DNA of 64,000 nt from contig JAFVWT010000010.1 of assembly GCA_017501525.1 (NCBI GenBank), forward strand, positions 1 to 64,000, read 5' to 3'. Below are positions 1-6,745 of the stretch, piece after piece (position 1 is the first letter of the stretch; every line of letters begins with the position of its first letter). The notes beneath the pieces are model-generated. The model searched no databases, was not told where the DNA came from, and saw nothing but the letters and a program-made list of their open reading frames with translations. The position numbers were made by a program, and so were the translations under genes. This stretch comes from Bacteroidales bacterium. GTDB lineage: Bacteria > Bacteroidota > Bacteroidia > Bacteroidales > UBA932.

Positions 1-12
1 AAACGCCGATAG
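1..12 (+). CDS. C-terminal tail of an upstream gene (partial)
   Basis: Frame 1 reads three codons and then TAG at 10-12, only 3 nt before the ATG of the next gene. This spacing is what a translationally coupled upstream gene would leave. DUF3990 genes are commonly preceded by a small DUF3791 gene, so that is the most likely identity, but only three residues are visible. The stop could also be a chance in-frame TAG. Confidence 0.35.
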   Translation, partial: KRR

Positions 13-15
13 AAT

Positions 16-501
16 ATGCTGTTATATCACGGATCAACAATGGCAGTACGCAAGCCTATCGTAAGCCGAGGTCGAGGCAAAACCGATTTTGGCAAGGGTT
101 TTTATACCACGACTAGCCGTGAACAAGCTGAGAAATGGGCTCAAATCAAAAGAGATAGAATGGGTGATGAAGCCCACGCGATTGTATCCGTTTTTGAATT
201 GGATGACGCTGTACTGAATAACCCCGCATATCATACAAGGCATTTTGATGGTGCAACGGCTGAATGGCTAGATTTTGTTGTCGGTAATCGCCGAGGTGAG
301 GTTCATCACAATTTTGATTTGATTATGGGGCCCGTAGCAAATGACAGGCTCTATGCAACAATCACTCTTTATGAAAACGGCATATTGGATGCGAATGCTG
401 CTATTGAGCAACTTAATACCCACCAGCTATTCGACCAATTATCATTTCATACAACAGAAGCATGTAAACTTTTAACTTTTGTTGAAACGTTCGAGTTGTA
501 A
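16..501 (+). CDS. DUF3990 protein, ADP-ribosyltransferase-like
   Basis: A 161-residue protein. It shows the hallmarks of the DUF3990 family: YHGS at residues 4-7, DFGKGFYTTT at 24-33 followed by QAEKWA, and a C-terminal QLSFHTTEA segment near residue 141. His5 and Tyr30 sit where the first two residues of the ADP-ribosyltransferase H-Y-E triad are expected. I infer an NAD-dependent modifying enzyme, possibly a toxin-like effector; no substrate can be read from sequence. There is no signal peptide, so it is probably cytoplasmic. It begins 3 nt after a stop codon of an upstream gene, suggesting a two-gene module, and ends at a clear terminator. Family call is firm; activity is inferred. Confidence 0.8.
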   Translation: MLLYHGSTMAVRKPIVSRGRGKTDFGKGFYTTTSREQAEKWAQIKRDRMGDEAHAIVSVFELDDAVLNNPAYHTRHFDGATAEWLDFVVGNRRGEVHHNFDLIMGPVANDRLYATITLYENGILDANAAIEQLNTHQLFDQLSFHTTEACKLLTFVETFEL

Positions 502-529
502 TACAACTACATTGTAATGTTATACTTAA

Positions 530-556
530 GCAGAGGCAACCCCTCTGCTTTTTTTG
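530..556 (+). terminator. Rho-independent terminator after the DUF3990 gene
   Basis: A 7-bp GC-rich stem (GCAGAGG at 530-536, CCTCTGC at 542-548) with a short loop is followed directly by a run of T. It closes the DUF3990 transcript. Confidence 0.85.
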
Positions 557-659
557 TGTCGTTGTCCAACCTTTTCGGTTGGATGTCACTATCCTTTTTA
601 TGAAGCGACCTTAATCGCGCAGATAATACATTTATGTTAAACCAATAAAATTAAGAACT

Positions 660-1013
660 ATGGAAGTATTAACTATCGAGCACAGCGCTTTTCAGCAGTT
701 GATTAGCAAAATTGAAGCAATGGACGAGTTCATCCGCAAAGCCAAGTTAGAGCAGCAAAGTTCTCTTGACGAGGATTGGGTTGATGGGCAAGCCGTCTGC
801 GAGTATCTCTGCATCTGTGACAAAACCCTGCAACGCCTACGCAGTACCGGTAAAATTACTTACAGCACCATCGGCAACAAGTACTACTATCAGATTGCCG
901 AGATTAAGCGTTGCCTGCGTGCTCACACAATCAAGAGTAGCGAGGAGATGTTGCAAAACCTAATCGCCCACAAGCGTAATAGCAAGATGAAGTCGAGTGC
1001 TAATGTTCAGTAA
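660..1013 (+). CDS. Helix-turn-helix (excisionase/HTH_17-type) protein
   Basis: A 117-residue small basic protein. Residues about 40-90 contain an HTH region of the MerR/excisionase type found in small regulators of Bacteroides mobile elements: DGQAVCEYLCICDKTLQRLR, then GKITYSTIGNKYYYQIAEIKR. The N-terminal 30 residues are predicted helical. In such elements these proteins regulate excision or act as recombination directionality factors; which one applies here is unknown. No integrase accompanies it, so it is probably an orphan left by an acquired element. A decayed paralogue lies at 5587-5715. A hairpin follows the stop codon directly. Confidence 0.75.
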   Translation: MEVLTIEHSAFQQLISKIEAMDEFIRKAKLEQQSSLDEDWVDGQAVCEYLCICDKTLQRLRSTGKITYSTIGNKYYYQIAEIKRCLRAHTIKSSEEMLQNLIAHKRNSKMKSSANVQ

Positions 1014-1017
1014 ATCG

Positions 1018-1053
1018 AAGAGAGGTGGCTACAAATAGAGGCCATCTCTTTTC
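1018..1053 (+). terminator. Hairpin terminator after the HTH gene
   Basis: An imperfect stem (AGAGAGGTGGC at 1019-1029 against GGCCATCTCTT at 1040-1050) ends in a short T run, 5 nt after the stop codon of the HTH gene. Confidence 0.65.
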
Positions 1054-1242
1054 GATTTTGTCAATTCAAAAATTATTCGTAAGAAACTGTAGTTCTGAAG
1101 TTTGTATGGCAAAAGTTGGACTCGAAAACGATACCCTGAAACCTCCCAAGTGTCCCTCGAATTGGGAGTATAGTACTGGGCAAAGGCAATTGCTTGATAT
1201 ACAGAGTGGGGAGCAGATGGACAGACTCTCGTTTTCCGCTCT

Positions 1243-1280
1243 AAGAGGTTTCAGATATATCTGGAACCTCTTTTTATTTT
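1243..1280 (+). terminator. Strong hairpin terminator
   Basis: AAGAGGTT at 1243-1250 pairs with AACCTCTT at 1265-1272, extended by CAGAT/ATCTG inside with one mismatch, and is followed by T-rich sequence. No confident gene precedes it, so it may end an unrecognised small transcript within 1054-1242. Confidence 0.7.
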
Positions 1281-1499
1281 ATAGCTCGAACTCGCGACCC
1301 CAATAGCCCCCGATGGGGGTTGGGGGATAGAAAAAGTTTCGCCCATCACGCGAAGCGTGGGTTCGAGCCTCCGAGGCATACCACCTATTCGAGAACAAGT
1401 TGGATGGTGTGATTAAGGTGGCGGTGGAACCGTAGGATTGAAATAATAGCTAATATTGCTTACGATATTAACTTTGCATAGAATTTATGATTGTAACAA

Positions 1500-1913
1500 A
1501 TGGATAAAATGAGAACAATAAGAAAATTCATCCTAAAAGGGAAAGAATCTATGATTGACCATGTTAAGAGTGTCAATGAATTAGGGTGTATATATTGGGT
1601 TACAGCTCGCAATAAACGTATGCTTGTTGGCGATGTTTGTTATCTATTTTTGATAGGGAAAGGACATGACCAAATTAGATATCGACTTGAGGTTGTTGAT
1701 ACTAACTGTATGCGTAACGATAAGGAATGTTGGCATGTGCCATTTATCGGCGACAAAACCTGCTATAAATTGATTCCTACTGCACAAATGTATCAAGGTA
1801 ATGGCCTTTCTCGTGCAAGTTTGGAGGAGATTGGTATCAAGCGACATGTTCTGTATATGGAATTGAATGATGAGCAGGTTGCTTTCATTGATAGCTTCTT
1901 CAAAGACGAATAG
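1500..1913 (+). CDS. Hypothetical protein, possible PUA/EVE-like fold
   Basis: A 137-residue protein that I do not recognise with certainty. The segment from about residue 29 (GCIYWVTARNKRMLVGDVCY, then LFLIGKG and a strand-rich stretch to DTN) resembles the core of PUA-like folds such as EVE domains, where a Trp-rich first strand is followed by a basic loop and GD. Such domains bind modified bases in nucleic acids. It lacks signal peptide or membrane segments. The next gene, an AlkD-like DNA repair protein, starts 4 nt after its stop, so the two are very probably cotranscribed and may act on the same damaged or modified DNA. Fold assignment is tentative. Confidence 0.5.
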   Translation: MDKMRTIRKFILKGKESMIDHVKSVNELGCIYWVTARNKRMLVGDVCYLFLIGKGHDQIRYRLEVVDTNCMRNDKECWHVPFIGDKTCYKLIPTAQMYQGNGLSRASLEEIGIKRHVLYMELNDEQVAFIDSFFKDE

Positions 1914-1917
1914 TCTA

Positions 1918-2730
1918 ATGATCGACCATCTTTTACAACCACTGATTTGCGAACGTTTCCTGGTAGATGCGCGGTATCGGGAGGGGCATTTGCGAGTGGT
2001 GAATGCATTGCCAGGGAGGCGTGTTATGGGGCTTCATTCGCCCGAGATTAAGCAGGTCGCAAAGAGGCTCTCACGCGAGGGTGGCGAGGTCGTTATGCCT
2101 AATGGAGCACGCCGATTTTGTGCCAATGGAGCCGAGGTTATTCGTGCGTTTGAGGCAGTGCCGAGTGAGTGTCTGTGCTATGAGGAGACCGTCGTTTGGG
2201 GCTACCTCATCAACCTCGAAAAGTGTTTGCTCGAAGAGCGTTTGGCGATGCTTGGTCGCTATGTGCCCGTGCTGGATAATTGGGCGGTGTGCGATTCCTA
2301 CTGCGCTCATGCAAAGTGGATGGCGCATGCCGACAAGGCGGTTCTGTGGGCATTTTTGGAGCGTTGGTTTGACTCCGAGCGCGAGTTTGAGGTGCGCTTT
2401 GCGGTGGTTGTGGCTATGTGTCATTTTCTTAACGATGAGTGGATAAACAAGGTTTTCGCCCGCATCAACGAGTTTGATTTTGGGAGCATAAAGTCGAAGT
2501 ATAAGAGCGTCAAAGGCAAACCGAAGGAGGCGCAACAAGGCACTGTGCAGGGCGCGGAGCCGTACTATGTGCGAATGGGAGTTGCGTGGCTGTTGGCGAC
2601 TGCGCTGGCGAAGTTCCCCGACCAAACAAGAGCCTTTGTCCGCTCGTCAAACCTGCCTGCAGATGTGGTAAAACTCTATATCCGCAAGGCTCGTGAATCG
2701 TTCCGCACACGTACGGTCGAGGCGCTATAG
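1918..2730 (+). CDS. AlkD-like DNA alkylation repair protein
   Basis: A 270-residue protein starting at the ATG 4 nt after the previous stop; longer starts would run into the upstream gene. The region from about residue 90 (VVWGYLINLEKCLL, then the block NWAVCDSYC, and later WFDSEREFEVRFAVV) is the pattern of AlkD-type HEAT-repeat DNA glycosylase-like proteins (PF08713). Relatives remove bulky or positively charged N3/N7-alkylpurines without base flipping. It is cytoplasmic and all-helical. Base composition is clearly more GC-rich than the core genes downstream, in line with horizontal acquisition. Family is well supported; the exact lesion is not. Confidence 0.8.
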   Translation: MIDHLLQPLICERFLVDARYREGHLRVVNALPGRRVMGLHSPEIKQVAKRLSREGGEVVMPNGARRFCANGAEVIRAFEAVPSECLCYEETVVWGYLINLEKCLLEERLAMLGRYVPVLDNWAVCDSYCAHAKWMAHADKAVLWAFLERWFDSEREFEVRFAVVVAMCHFLNDEWINKVFARINEFDFGSIKSKYKSVKGKPKEAQQGTVQGAEPYYVRMGVAWLLATALAKFPDQTRAFVRSSNLPADVVKLYIRKARESFRTRTVEAL

Positions 2731-2952
2731 TGTCCCAACTGTGCAGTCAGGTGGCATTGCATTAATAACTCATTTGGAACTGAATCAACCCGGCTATCTG
2801 AAGCAATATTGCTCGGATTGGCTATCGTTCTCATCAACTTTTGTAAGTTCCGCAATCGAGTGGGTAGACCTCGCAATTGCCACCAACTTTTTTGCGGCGT
2901 TGAATATTAATATCTGTGGTTGTTTCTCTGATAAACTACTTCGTTTATTGCT

Positions 2953-3843
2953 TTATCTCTTTGTTACCGAAATCATAAATGTTACGGCAATAATGGCGAT
3001 GCCGATGCCGAGAACAATGTTAGAGGTCAAGGGCTCGCCAAAGATCAGCGTGCCGACGAGAATAGCGGTAATAGGCTCAAAAACACCAAGTACTGAGGCC
3101 TTTGTTGCGCCGATATTGCGCGTTGCAATGGCGAGCGTAGCGGTCGAAATGATTGTCGGTAGCAGTGCCAACCCCACCAAGTTAAGCCAATCGCCACTTG
3201 TCGTTATGCCCGCTGTAATCGCAGTATCGGAGAAAGCAATTTTACCTAAAAATATTGCCGCTCCAACTGTTAGTGCGTAGAATGTCAGCAGCGTATTGGA
3301 TATTTCTGCGATAGCCTTGCTGCGGTTGATAATGACGATAAAGAGTGCATATACCATTGCCGAGCCGAGTGATAACAGAACGCCGATAGGGTTTATCGCC
3401 TCGCCACCACTGCCCTGAGTCATAATTATCACGCCACCAAATGTTGCTGCAATGGCTATCCATACGGGCCACGAAGGCACAACACCTAAAAAGACCATAA
3501 TAATCGCCACCAGCACGGGGTAGAGAAATATAAGCGTAGTGGCCAGTCCCGATGCGATGTAGTTGTAGGCCTCAAAAAGGAATAGGCTGCTCGATGTGTA
3601 TAGCAGACCAAGCACAAGTAATACACCTGCCTGCTTTGCGGTAATCTTGAAACTCTGTTTTGTGAGCCAGAGGAATGCACCCAGAATCACCACAGCAAAG
3701 GCGTAGCGAAAGAATAGTATCGATTCAATAGCTGCACCCTTGTTCATCAACGGCACGGCAAATAGCGGATTGAGTCCGTATGTGATACCTGTAATAATAC
3801 CAGCGGGATATCCTATAGTAGCGTTTTTACTCAGTGGTTTCAT
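2953..3843 (-). CDS. EamA/DMT-family transporter
   Basis: A 296-residue inner-membrane protein with about ten hydrophobic segments arranged as two repeats of five. This is the layout of drug/metabolite transporters of the EamA family. Typical features include the early GITYGLNPLFA segment, FLYPVLVAIIMVF in the first half and VFEPITAILVG in the second, the usual paired EamA signature. Substrate cannot be predicted; relatives export amino acids, nucleotide-type metabolites or drugs. It stands alone, facing the alkylation repair gene, with 220 bp of non-coding sequence between them in which I see nothing. Its GC-rich codon use matches the surrounding island. Confidence 0.85.
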   Translation of the reverse strand: MKPLSKNATIGYPAGIITGITYGLNPLFAVPLMNKGAAIESILFFRYAFAVVILGAFLWLTKQSFKITAKQAGVLLVLGLLYTSSSLFLFEAYNYIASGLATTLIFLYPVLVAIIMVFLGVVPSWPVWIAIAATFGGVIIMTQGSGGEAINPIGVLLSLGSAMVYALFIVIINRSKAIAEISNTLLTFYALTVGAAIFLGKIAFSDTAITAGITTSGDWLNLVGLALLPTIISTATLAIATRNIGATKASVLGVFEPITAILVGTLIFGEPLTSNIVLGIGIAIIAVTFMISVTKR

Positions 3844-3934
3844 TAGTATTTCAGCATTCGGAGTGCAAAGATATATACAAAAACCTACTATGATGCGTGC
3901 CTATGCAATATAAATCCTTGTTAGCGACCTTGAC

Positions 3935-3977
3935 TGCTCCTTCACTTTTGTGGAGACGAGGTGGGTGTCAAGGAGCA
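3935..3977. repeat. Imperfect hairpin upstream of the transporter gene
   Basis: TGCTCCTT at 3935-3942 is the reverse complement of AAGGAGCA at 3970-3977. It lies between the transporter start and the 74-bp repeat. No T run follows on either strand, so it could be a regulatory or structural element rather than a terminator. Confidence 0.4.
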
Positions 3978-4010
3978 TTATTGCAAGTGTAACTTTGGGT
4001 GTAAAGATAC

Positions 4011-4045
4011 AAAAAGGCAATCGGCGTTGTTAACCACCGATTGCC
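4011..4045 (-). terminator. Terminator of the sigma/anti-sigma operon (repeat A)
   Basis: Read on the minus strand, the 9-bp stem GGCAATCGG/CCGATTGCC (4016-4024 and 4037-4045) is followed by TTTTT. It sits about 75 bp past the end of the anti-sigma gene and should end that transcript. Confidence 0.8.
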
Positions 4046-4084
4046 AGTAATGAATTAGAGTTTATATGCAGTGAGTTCTGCGAG
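4011..4084. repeat. 74-bp direct repeat, copy A
   Basis: This 74-bp stretch matches 5495-5568 at 72 of 74 positions, same orientation. It contains a terminator hairpin (GGCAATCGG/CCGATTGCC) and a small GCAG/CTGC hairpin. Copies A and B lie on either side of the ECF sigma/anti-sigma gene pair. Confidence 0.9.
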
Positions 4085-4120
4085 GAGGTGCTACTATTGT
4101 TATAAAAGTATATTTAGCAC

Positions 4121-4870
4121 TTACTCGGTGGGTGGCACATCGAAGTCAATCTGATTGATGGTGAGTACGGTAACTTGCTGCCCGTCGTATAGCCCTGAGC
4201 ACTCGGCACCGAGCAGGCGACCCTCGCTCTTTGAGAAACGGGCAGCGATCCCTACCTTGTCGCCCCTAGTGCTAACCACGATCATATCGCCTTCCTCGCG
4301 GAATTTAAGCAGTATACCAGTTAACAAAGCGTACTCCCTCAATTTATCAATCGTTGCGAACGGAGTGAGGTCGATCCCTCGGTCGGGCCGTTCAAGTACT
4401 AATTGCCCGTTCTGGTAGCGTCGATAGCTCTCGCCGTCATAGAGTTCCATAGAACGAGCCTTGTCCTGCCACTTGATAGCCATCTTGACCTTTGAATCCT
4501 CTTTGCGAATCTCAACGGTACCTTGCATCGGAGTACCTTCGAAATCAATATTGTAGAGTTCATCTTGCGTATGTTTGCTCTCAGCAACATTTGCTGTGAA
4601 TTGAACAAGGCAGTTATCCGATTCGAATAGTTGAGTCATTGCTCGCTCGACCACCTCGTAGGCGGCGCTGGTCTGCACACTGCTAATGCCGATGACAACT
4701 GCCACTGCGACCACAGCGGCAATGCTACTAATGCGTACTGCCTGCCGGAGCGGGCGTCGGCGCGGTGCGGGGACTTTGAATTCGAGTGATGTGGTGGGGA
4801 CAAAACGCGGAGTGAGAAGATTCTCAATGCGATTGTCCGAAAAATTGTCTAAATTGTTGTTACTTTTCAT
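4121..4870 (-). CDS. Membrane-anchored anti-sigma factor-like protein
   Basis: A 249-residue protein encoded directly after an ECF sigma factor (24-nt gap). The first 45 residues are cytoplasmic and basic (RRRPLRQAVR), followed by one transmembrane helix (about residues 47-66, SIAAVVAVAVVIGI) and a periplasmic domain. The periplasmic part begins AAYEVVERAM and reads like a LolA/MucB-type beta sheet domain (for example KMAIKWQDKARSMELYDGES), a class often used to sense lipid or envelope stress. By position and topology it is probably the cognate anti-sigma factor. It lacks an obvious zinc-binding HXXXCXXC motif, so any sigma-binding segment is of another type. Confidence 0.7.
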   Translation of the reverse strand: MKSNNNLDNFSDNRIENLLTPRFVPTTSLEFKVPAPRRRPLRQAVRISSIAAVVAVAVVIGISSVQTSAAYEVVERAMTQLFESDNCLVQFTANVAESKHTQDELYNIDFEGTPMQGTVEIRKEDSKVKMAIKWQDKARSMELYDGESYRRYQNGQLVLERPDRGIDLTPFATIDKLREYALLTGILLKFREEGDMIVVSTRGDKVGIAARFSKSEGRLLGAECSGLYDGQQVTVLTINQIDFDVPPTE

Positions 4871-4894
4871 AATATTGGTCTTTTTTACAGTGAG

Positions 4895-5407
4895 TTAAAT
4901 TAGCCCGCGCTTTTCGAGGGCTTCGCGCAACTTGTCAATGCCATAGCGAAAACGCGATTTGGCCGTAGTGAGAGGGATGTTGCAAATTGAGGCAATCTCG
5001 TCAAATTGAAGACCGCCATAGATCCGCAATCGGATCACTTCGCTCTGCTCGTCAGGAAGGAACGCCATCAGTCGTTGGATCAATCGAAACTCTTGTTCGA
5101 AATCTTTCGGAGCGAGGTCGTCGCTACTCAATGTATCGAGCGTTTCTGTGCTTGCAAACTGTCTTCGTGAGCGTAAAGCTGATGTGCAACTATTTGTTAG
5201 TGAGCGATAAACATAGCCTTTTAGGTCTTCTATCTCGGTAAGTCGTGTGCCTTGTTTAGAGAGCCGCAGGTAGAGGTCTTGTACCACGTCGTCAGCCTCG
5301 GTGGCAGACCCCAACCGATAGCAGGCATATTGAAACAGATGGTCACGCTCGGACTGCATTAGCTCAGCGAGACGGGTGAGTTGTTTGTTTTCGGTTGTTA
5401 GTTTCAT
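4895..5407 (-). CDS. ECF-family RNA polymerase sigma factor
   Basis: A 170-residue sigma-70 family protein of the extracytoplasmic function class. Region 2 is visible at residues about 15-80 (ERDHLFQYACYRLGSATEADDVVQDLYLRL, with the conserved acidic DVVQ motif). Region 4 is at about 110-160 (LPDEQSEVIRLRIYGGLQFDEIASI, then the helix-turn-helix PLTTAKSRFRYGIDKLR). It should direct RNA polymerase to a small regulon, released when the downstream membrane partner is inactivated. A TAACTTTA box (5454-5461, minus strand) may be its promoter. The pair is bracketed by 74-bp repeats and is GC-rich, suggesting it moved as a cassette. Confidence 0.9.
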   Translation of the reverse strand: MKLTTENKQLTRLAELMQSERDHLFQYACYRLGSATEADDVVQDLYLRLSKQGTRLTEIEDLKGYVYRSLTNSCTSALRSRRQFASTETLDTLSSDDLAPKDFEQEFRLIQRLMAFLPDEQSEVIRLRIYGGLQFDEIASICNIPLTTAKSRFRYGIDKLREALEKRGLI

Positions 5408-5494
5408 GATTTGTTTTCGTTTGTTGGAAACGCGCTTCCGAATATATAACGCTTAAAGTTAGAAAAAGACTTAACATACTCGCAAAAACACTAA

Positions 5495-5568
5495 AAAAAG
5501 GCAATCGGCGTTATTAACCACCGATTGCCAGTAATGAATTAGAGTTTATACGCAGTGAGTTCTGCGAG
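5495..5568. repeat. 74-bp direct repeat, copy B
   Basis: Second copy of the repeat at 4011-4084, with two substitutions. Its hairpin (5500-5508 and 5521-5529) followed by T residues on the minus strand would work as a terminator, but here it lies upstream of the sigma gene with no minus-strand gene to end. This suggests a gene was lost or that the repeat was copied. Confidence 0.9.
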
Positions 5569-5586
5569 AAGTCACTACAACGATTG

Positions 5587-5715
5587 TGTTCTGCCGGTAA
5601 GATTTTGTATAGTTATGTCGGCAACAAGTACTACTACCGGTTTACCAGGATTAAACGCTTCCTCACAACCCACCTTGTCAAGAGTGGCGAGGAGATGTTT
5701 GACGACCTTATGTAG
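5587..5715 (+). pseudogene. Truncated HTH (excisionase-like) gene fragment
   Basis: This frame encodes 42 residues ending in TAG that align with the second half of the HTH protein at 660-1013. GKILYSYVGNKYYYRFTRIKR compares with GKITYSTIGNKYYYQIAEIKR, and VKSGEEMFDDL with IKSSEEMLQNL. The N-terminal half, including the start codon and most of the HTH, is missing; the sequence joins directly to the flank of repeat copy B. It is a 5'-truncated paralogue and marks decay of an element in this island. Confidence 0.8.
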
Positions 5716-5914
5716 AACGGTATCTATACCCCTCGCTCCAACTTTATCTCTGCATTTGAGCATTTCTGGTCAGCATCCATAGACTCGGCAATGCACCGAG
5801 ATTGGATCGGTGTGCTTAGGGGTAAGTTTTTTTTACCCTCGGGCATAGCAATGTTGGGCTAAAGGTTATTAGAGTGTGATTAGCGTGCCTAGTGGTTCCT
5901 ATCAACAGCAGATT

Positions 5915-6538
5915 TTACAGCAATTCTTTGATTTTCTCTTCAATTAGAACGATATCTGTAGTTGGTTCAAATCTGGCAACAACGTTTCCATTCTGATCTA
6001 TCAGAAATTTTGTAAAATTCCATTTGATATCGCTATCTGATGCGTAATTTGGATTCTGTGCGCTTAACCTCTCATCTAATTTTGCAGCTGAGGGGTGCTT
6101 TTTATCAAAGCCCTGAAACCCTTTCTCGCTTTTTAACCAGGTGTAGAGGGGTTCTTCATTCTCTCCGTTAACCTCAATCTGCTTGAATTGTGGGAATTTT
6201 GTACCATAGTTCAATTGGCAGAACTTTGTAGTTTCGCTGTCGTTTTCAGGAGATTGTCCCCCAAATTGGTTGCATGGGAAGTCAATAATTTCAAATCCCC
6301 TGCTGTTGAATTTGTCATATAATGATTGCAATTGGCTGTATTGGGGAGTAAATCCACATTTGCTTGCTGTGTTTACTATAAGAACTACTTTCCCTTTGTA
6401 GGTCTCAAGGGCAATGGGGTTCCCATCCTGTGCGACAGCTTCAAAGTCGTATAGTGTTTTCTTTCCATTAAGATTACAACTGCTAAGGGTAAAAGCCATT
6501 GCGGCAATTATAACGATAAGTCTGTTTATTTTGCTCAT
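5915..6538 (-). CDS. Glutathione peroxidase-family lipoprotein
   Basis: A 207-residue thiol peroxidase that reduces hydroperoxides, probably using thioredoxin-like donors as do most bacterial members. The N-terminus is a lipoprotein signal (hydrophobic stretch, then LSSC with Cys21), so it is exported and membrane-anchored. The active-site cysteine is Cys61 in NTASKCGFTPQY; it is Cys rather than selenocysteine. The other family blocks are present: FPCNQFGGQ and KWNFTKFLID, supplying the catalytic Gln, Trp and Asn. Length is normal for the family plus signal. It is monocistronic and is the first core gene past the accessory island. Confidence 0.92.
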   Translation of the reverse strand: MSKINRLIVIIAAMAFTLSSCNLNGKKTLYDFEAVAQDGNPIALETYKGKVVLIVNTASKCGFTPQYSQLQSLYDKFNSRGFEIIDFPCNQFGGQSPENDSETTKFCQLNYGTKFPQFKQIEVNGENEEPLYTWLKSEKGFQGFDKKHPSAAKLDERLSAQNPNYASDSDIKWNFTKFLIDQNGNVVARFEPTTDIVLIEEKIKELL

Positions 6539-6745
6539 TTTCTTGTTTTTTAGATAACTTATATAAAATTCACGTTTTAGTACGTTAACATATTGTAAAT
6601 TAAACTTTAATTTTTTTGCATTCTTTATGTTTTTTCTCGGAATCTTTTCCTCTTTCTTTCATTCTCATAGTCCCGCTATGTTCAATTCAATCAGTAAAAA
6701 TTGAAATCTTCTCGGAGAATGTTCCATAAATTTTTAACAGCTCCT

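Larger units (their letters stand above)
1014..1499. other. Intergenic region with two hairpins, no convincing gene
   Basis: About 490 bp between the HTH gene and the next gene. It holds two terminator-like hairpins (1018-1053 and 1243-1280). An open frame at 1025-1306 has no family resemblance and overlaps both hairpins, so I do not call it. The rest shows GC-rich patches such as the CCCCGATGGGGG palindrome near 1308 and no recognisable gene. Confidence 0.5.
5408..5914. other. Intergenic remnant region of the accessory island
   Basis: About 500 bp containing the sigma-gene promoter region, repeat copy B with its terminator, and a decayed HTH gene fragment (5587-5715). The remaining 200 bp up to the glutathione peroxidase gene show no gene. 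GC-rich sequence gives way to AT-rich core sequence around 5.83-5.9 kb, which I take as the island edge. Confidence 0.6.

Noticed and set aside
1025-1306. Open frame of 93 codons after the HTH gene
   Set aside because: It covers two hairpins, has no family resemblance, and its composition is not protein-like.
1346-1390. tRNA-like T-arm sequence (GGGTTCGAGCC) followed by CCACC
   Set aside because: Flanking bases do not form the T stem or an acceptor stem, and no anticodon arm is found upstream. It may be a remnant of a tRNA end but cannot be supported.
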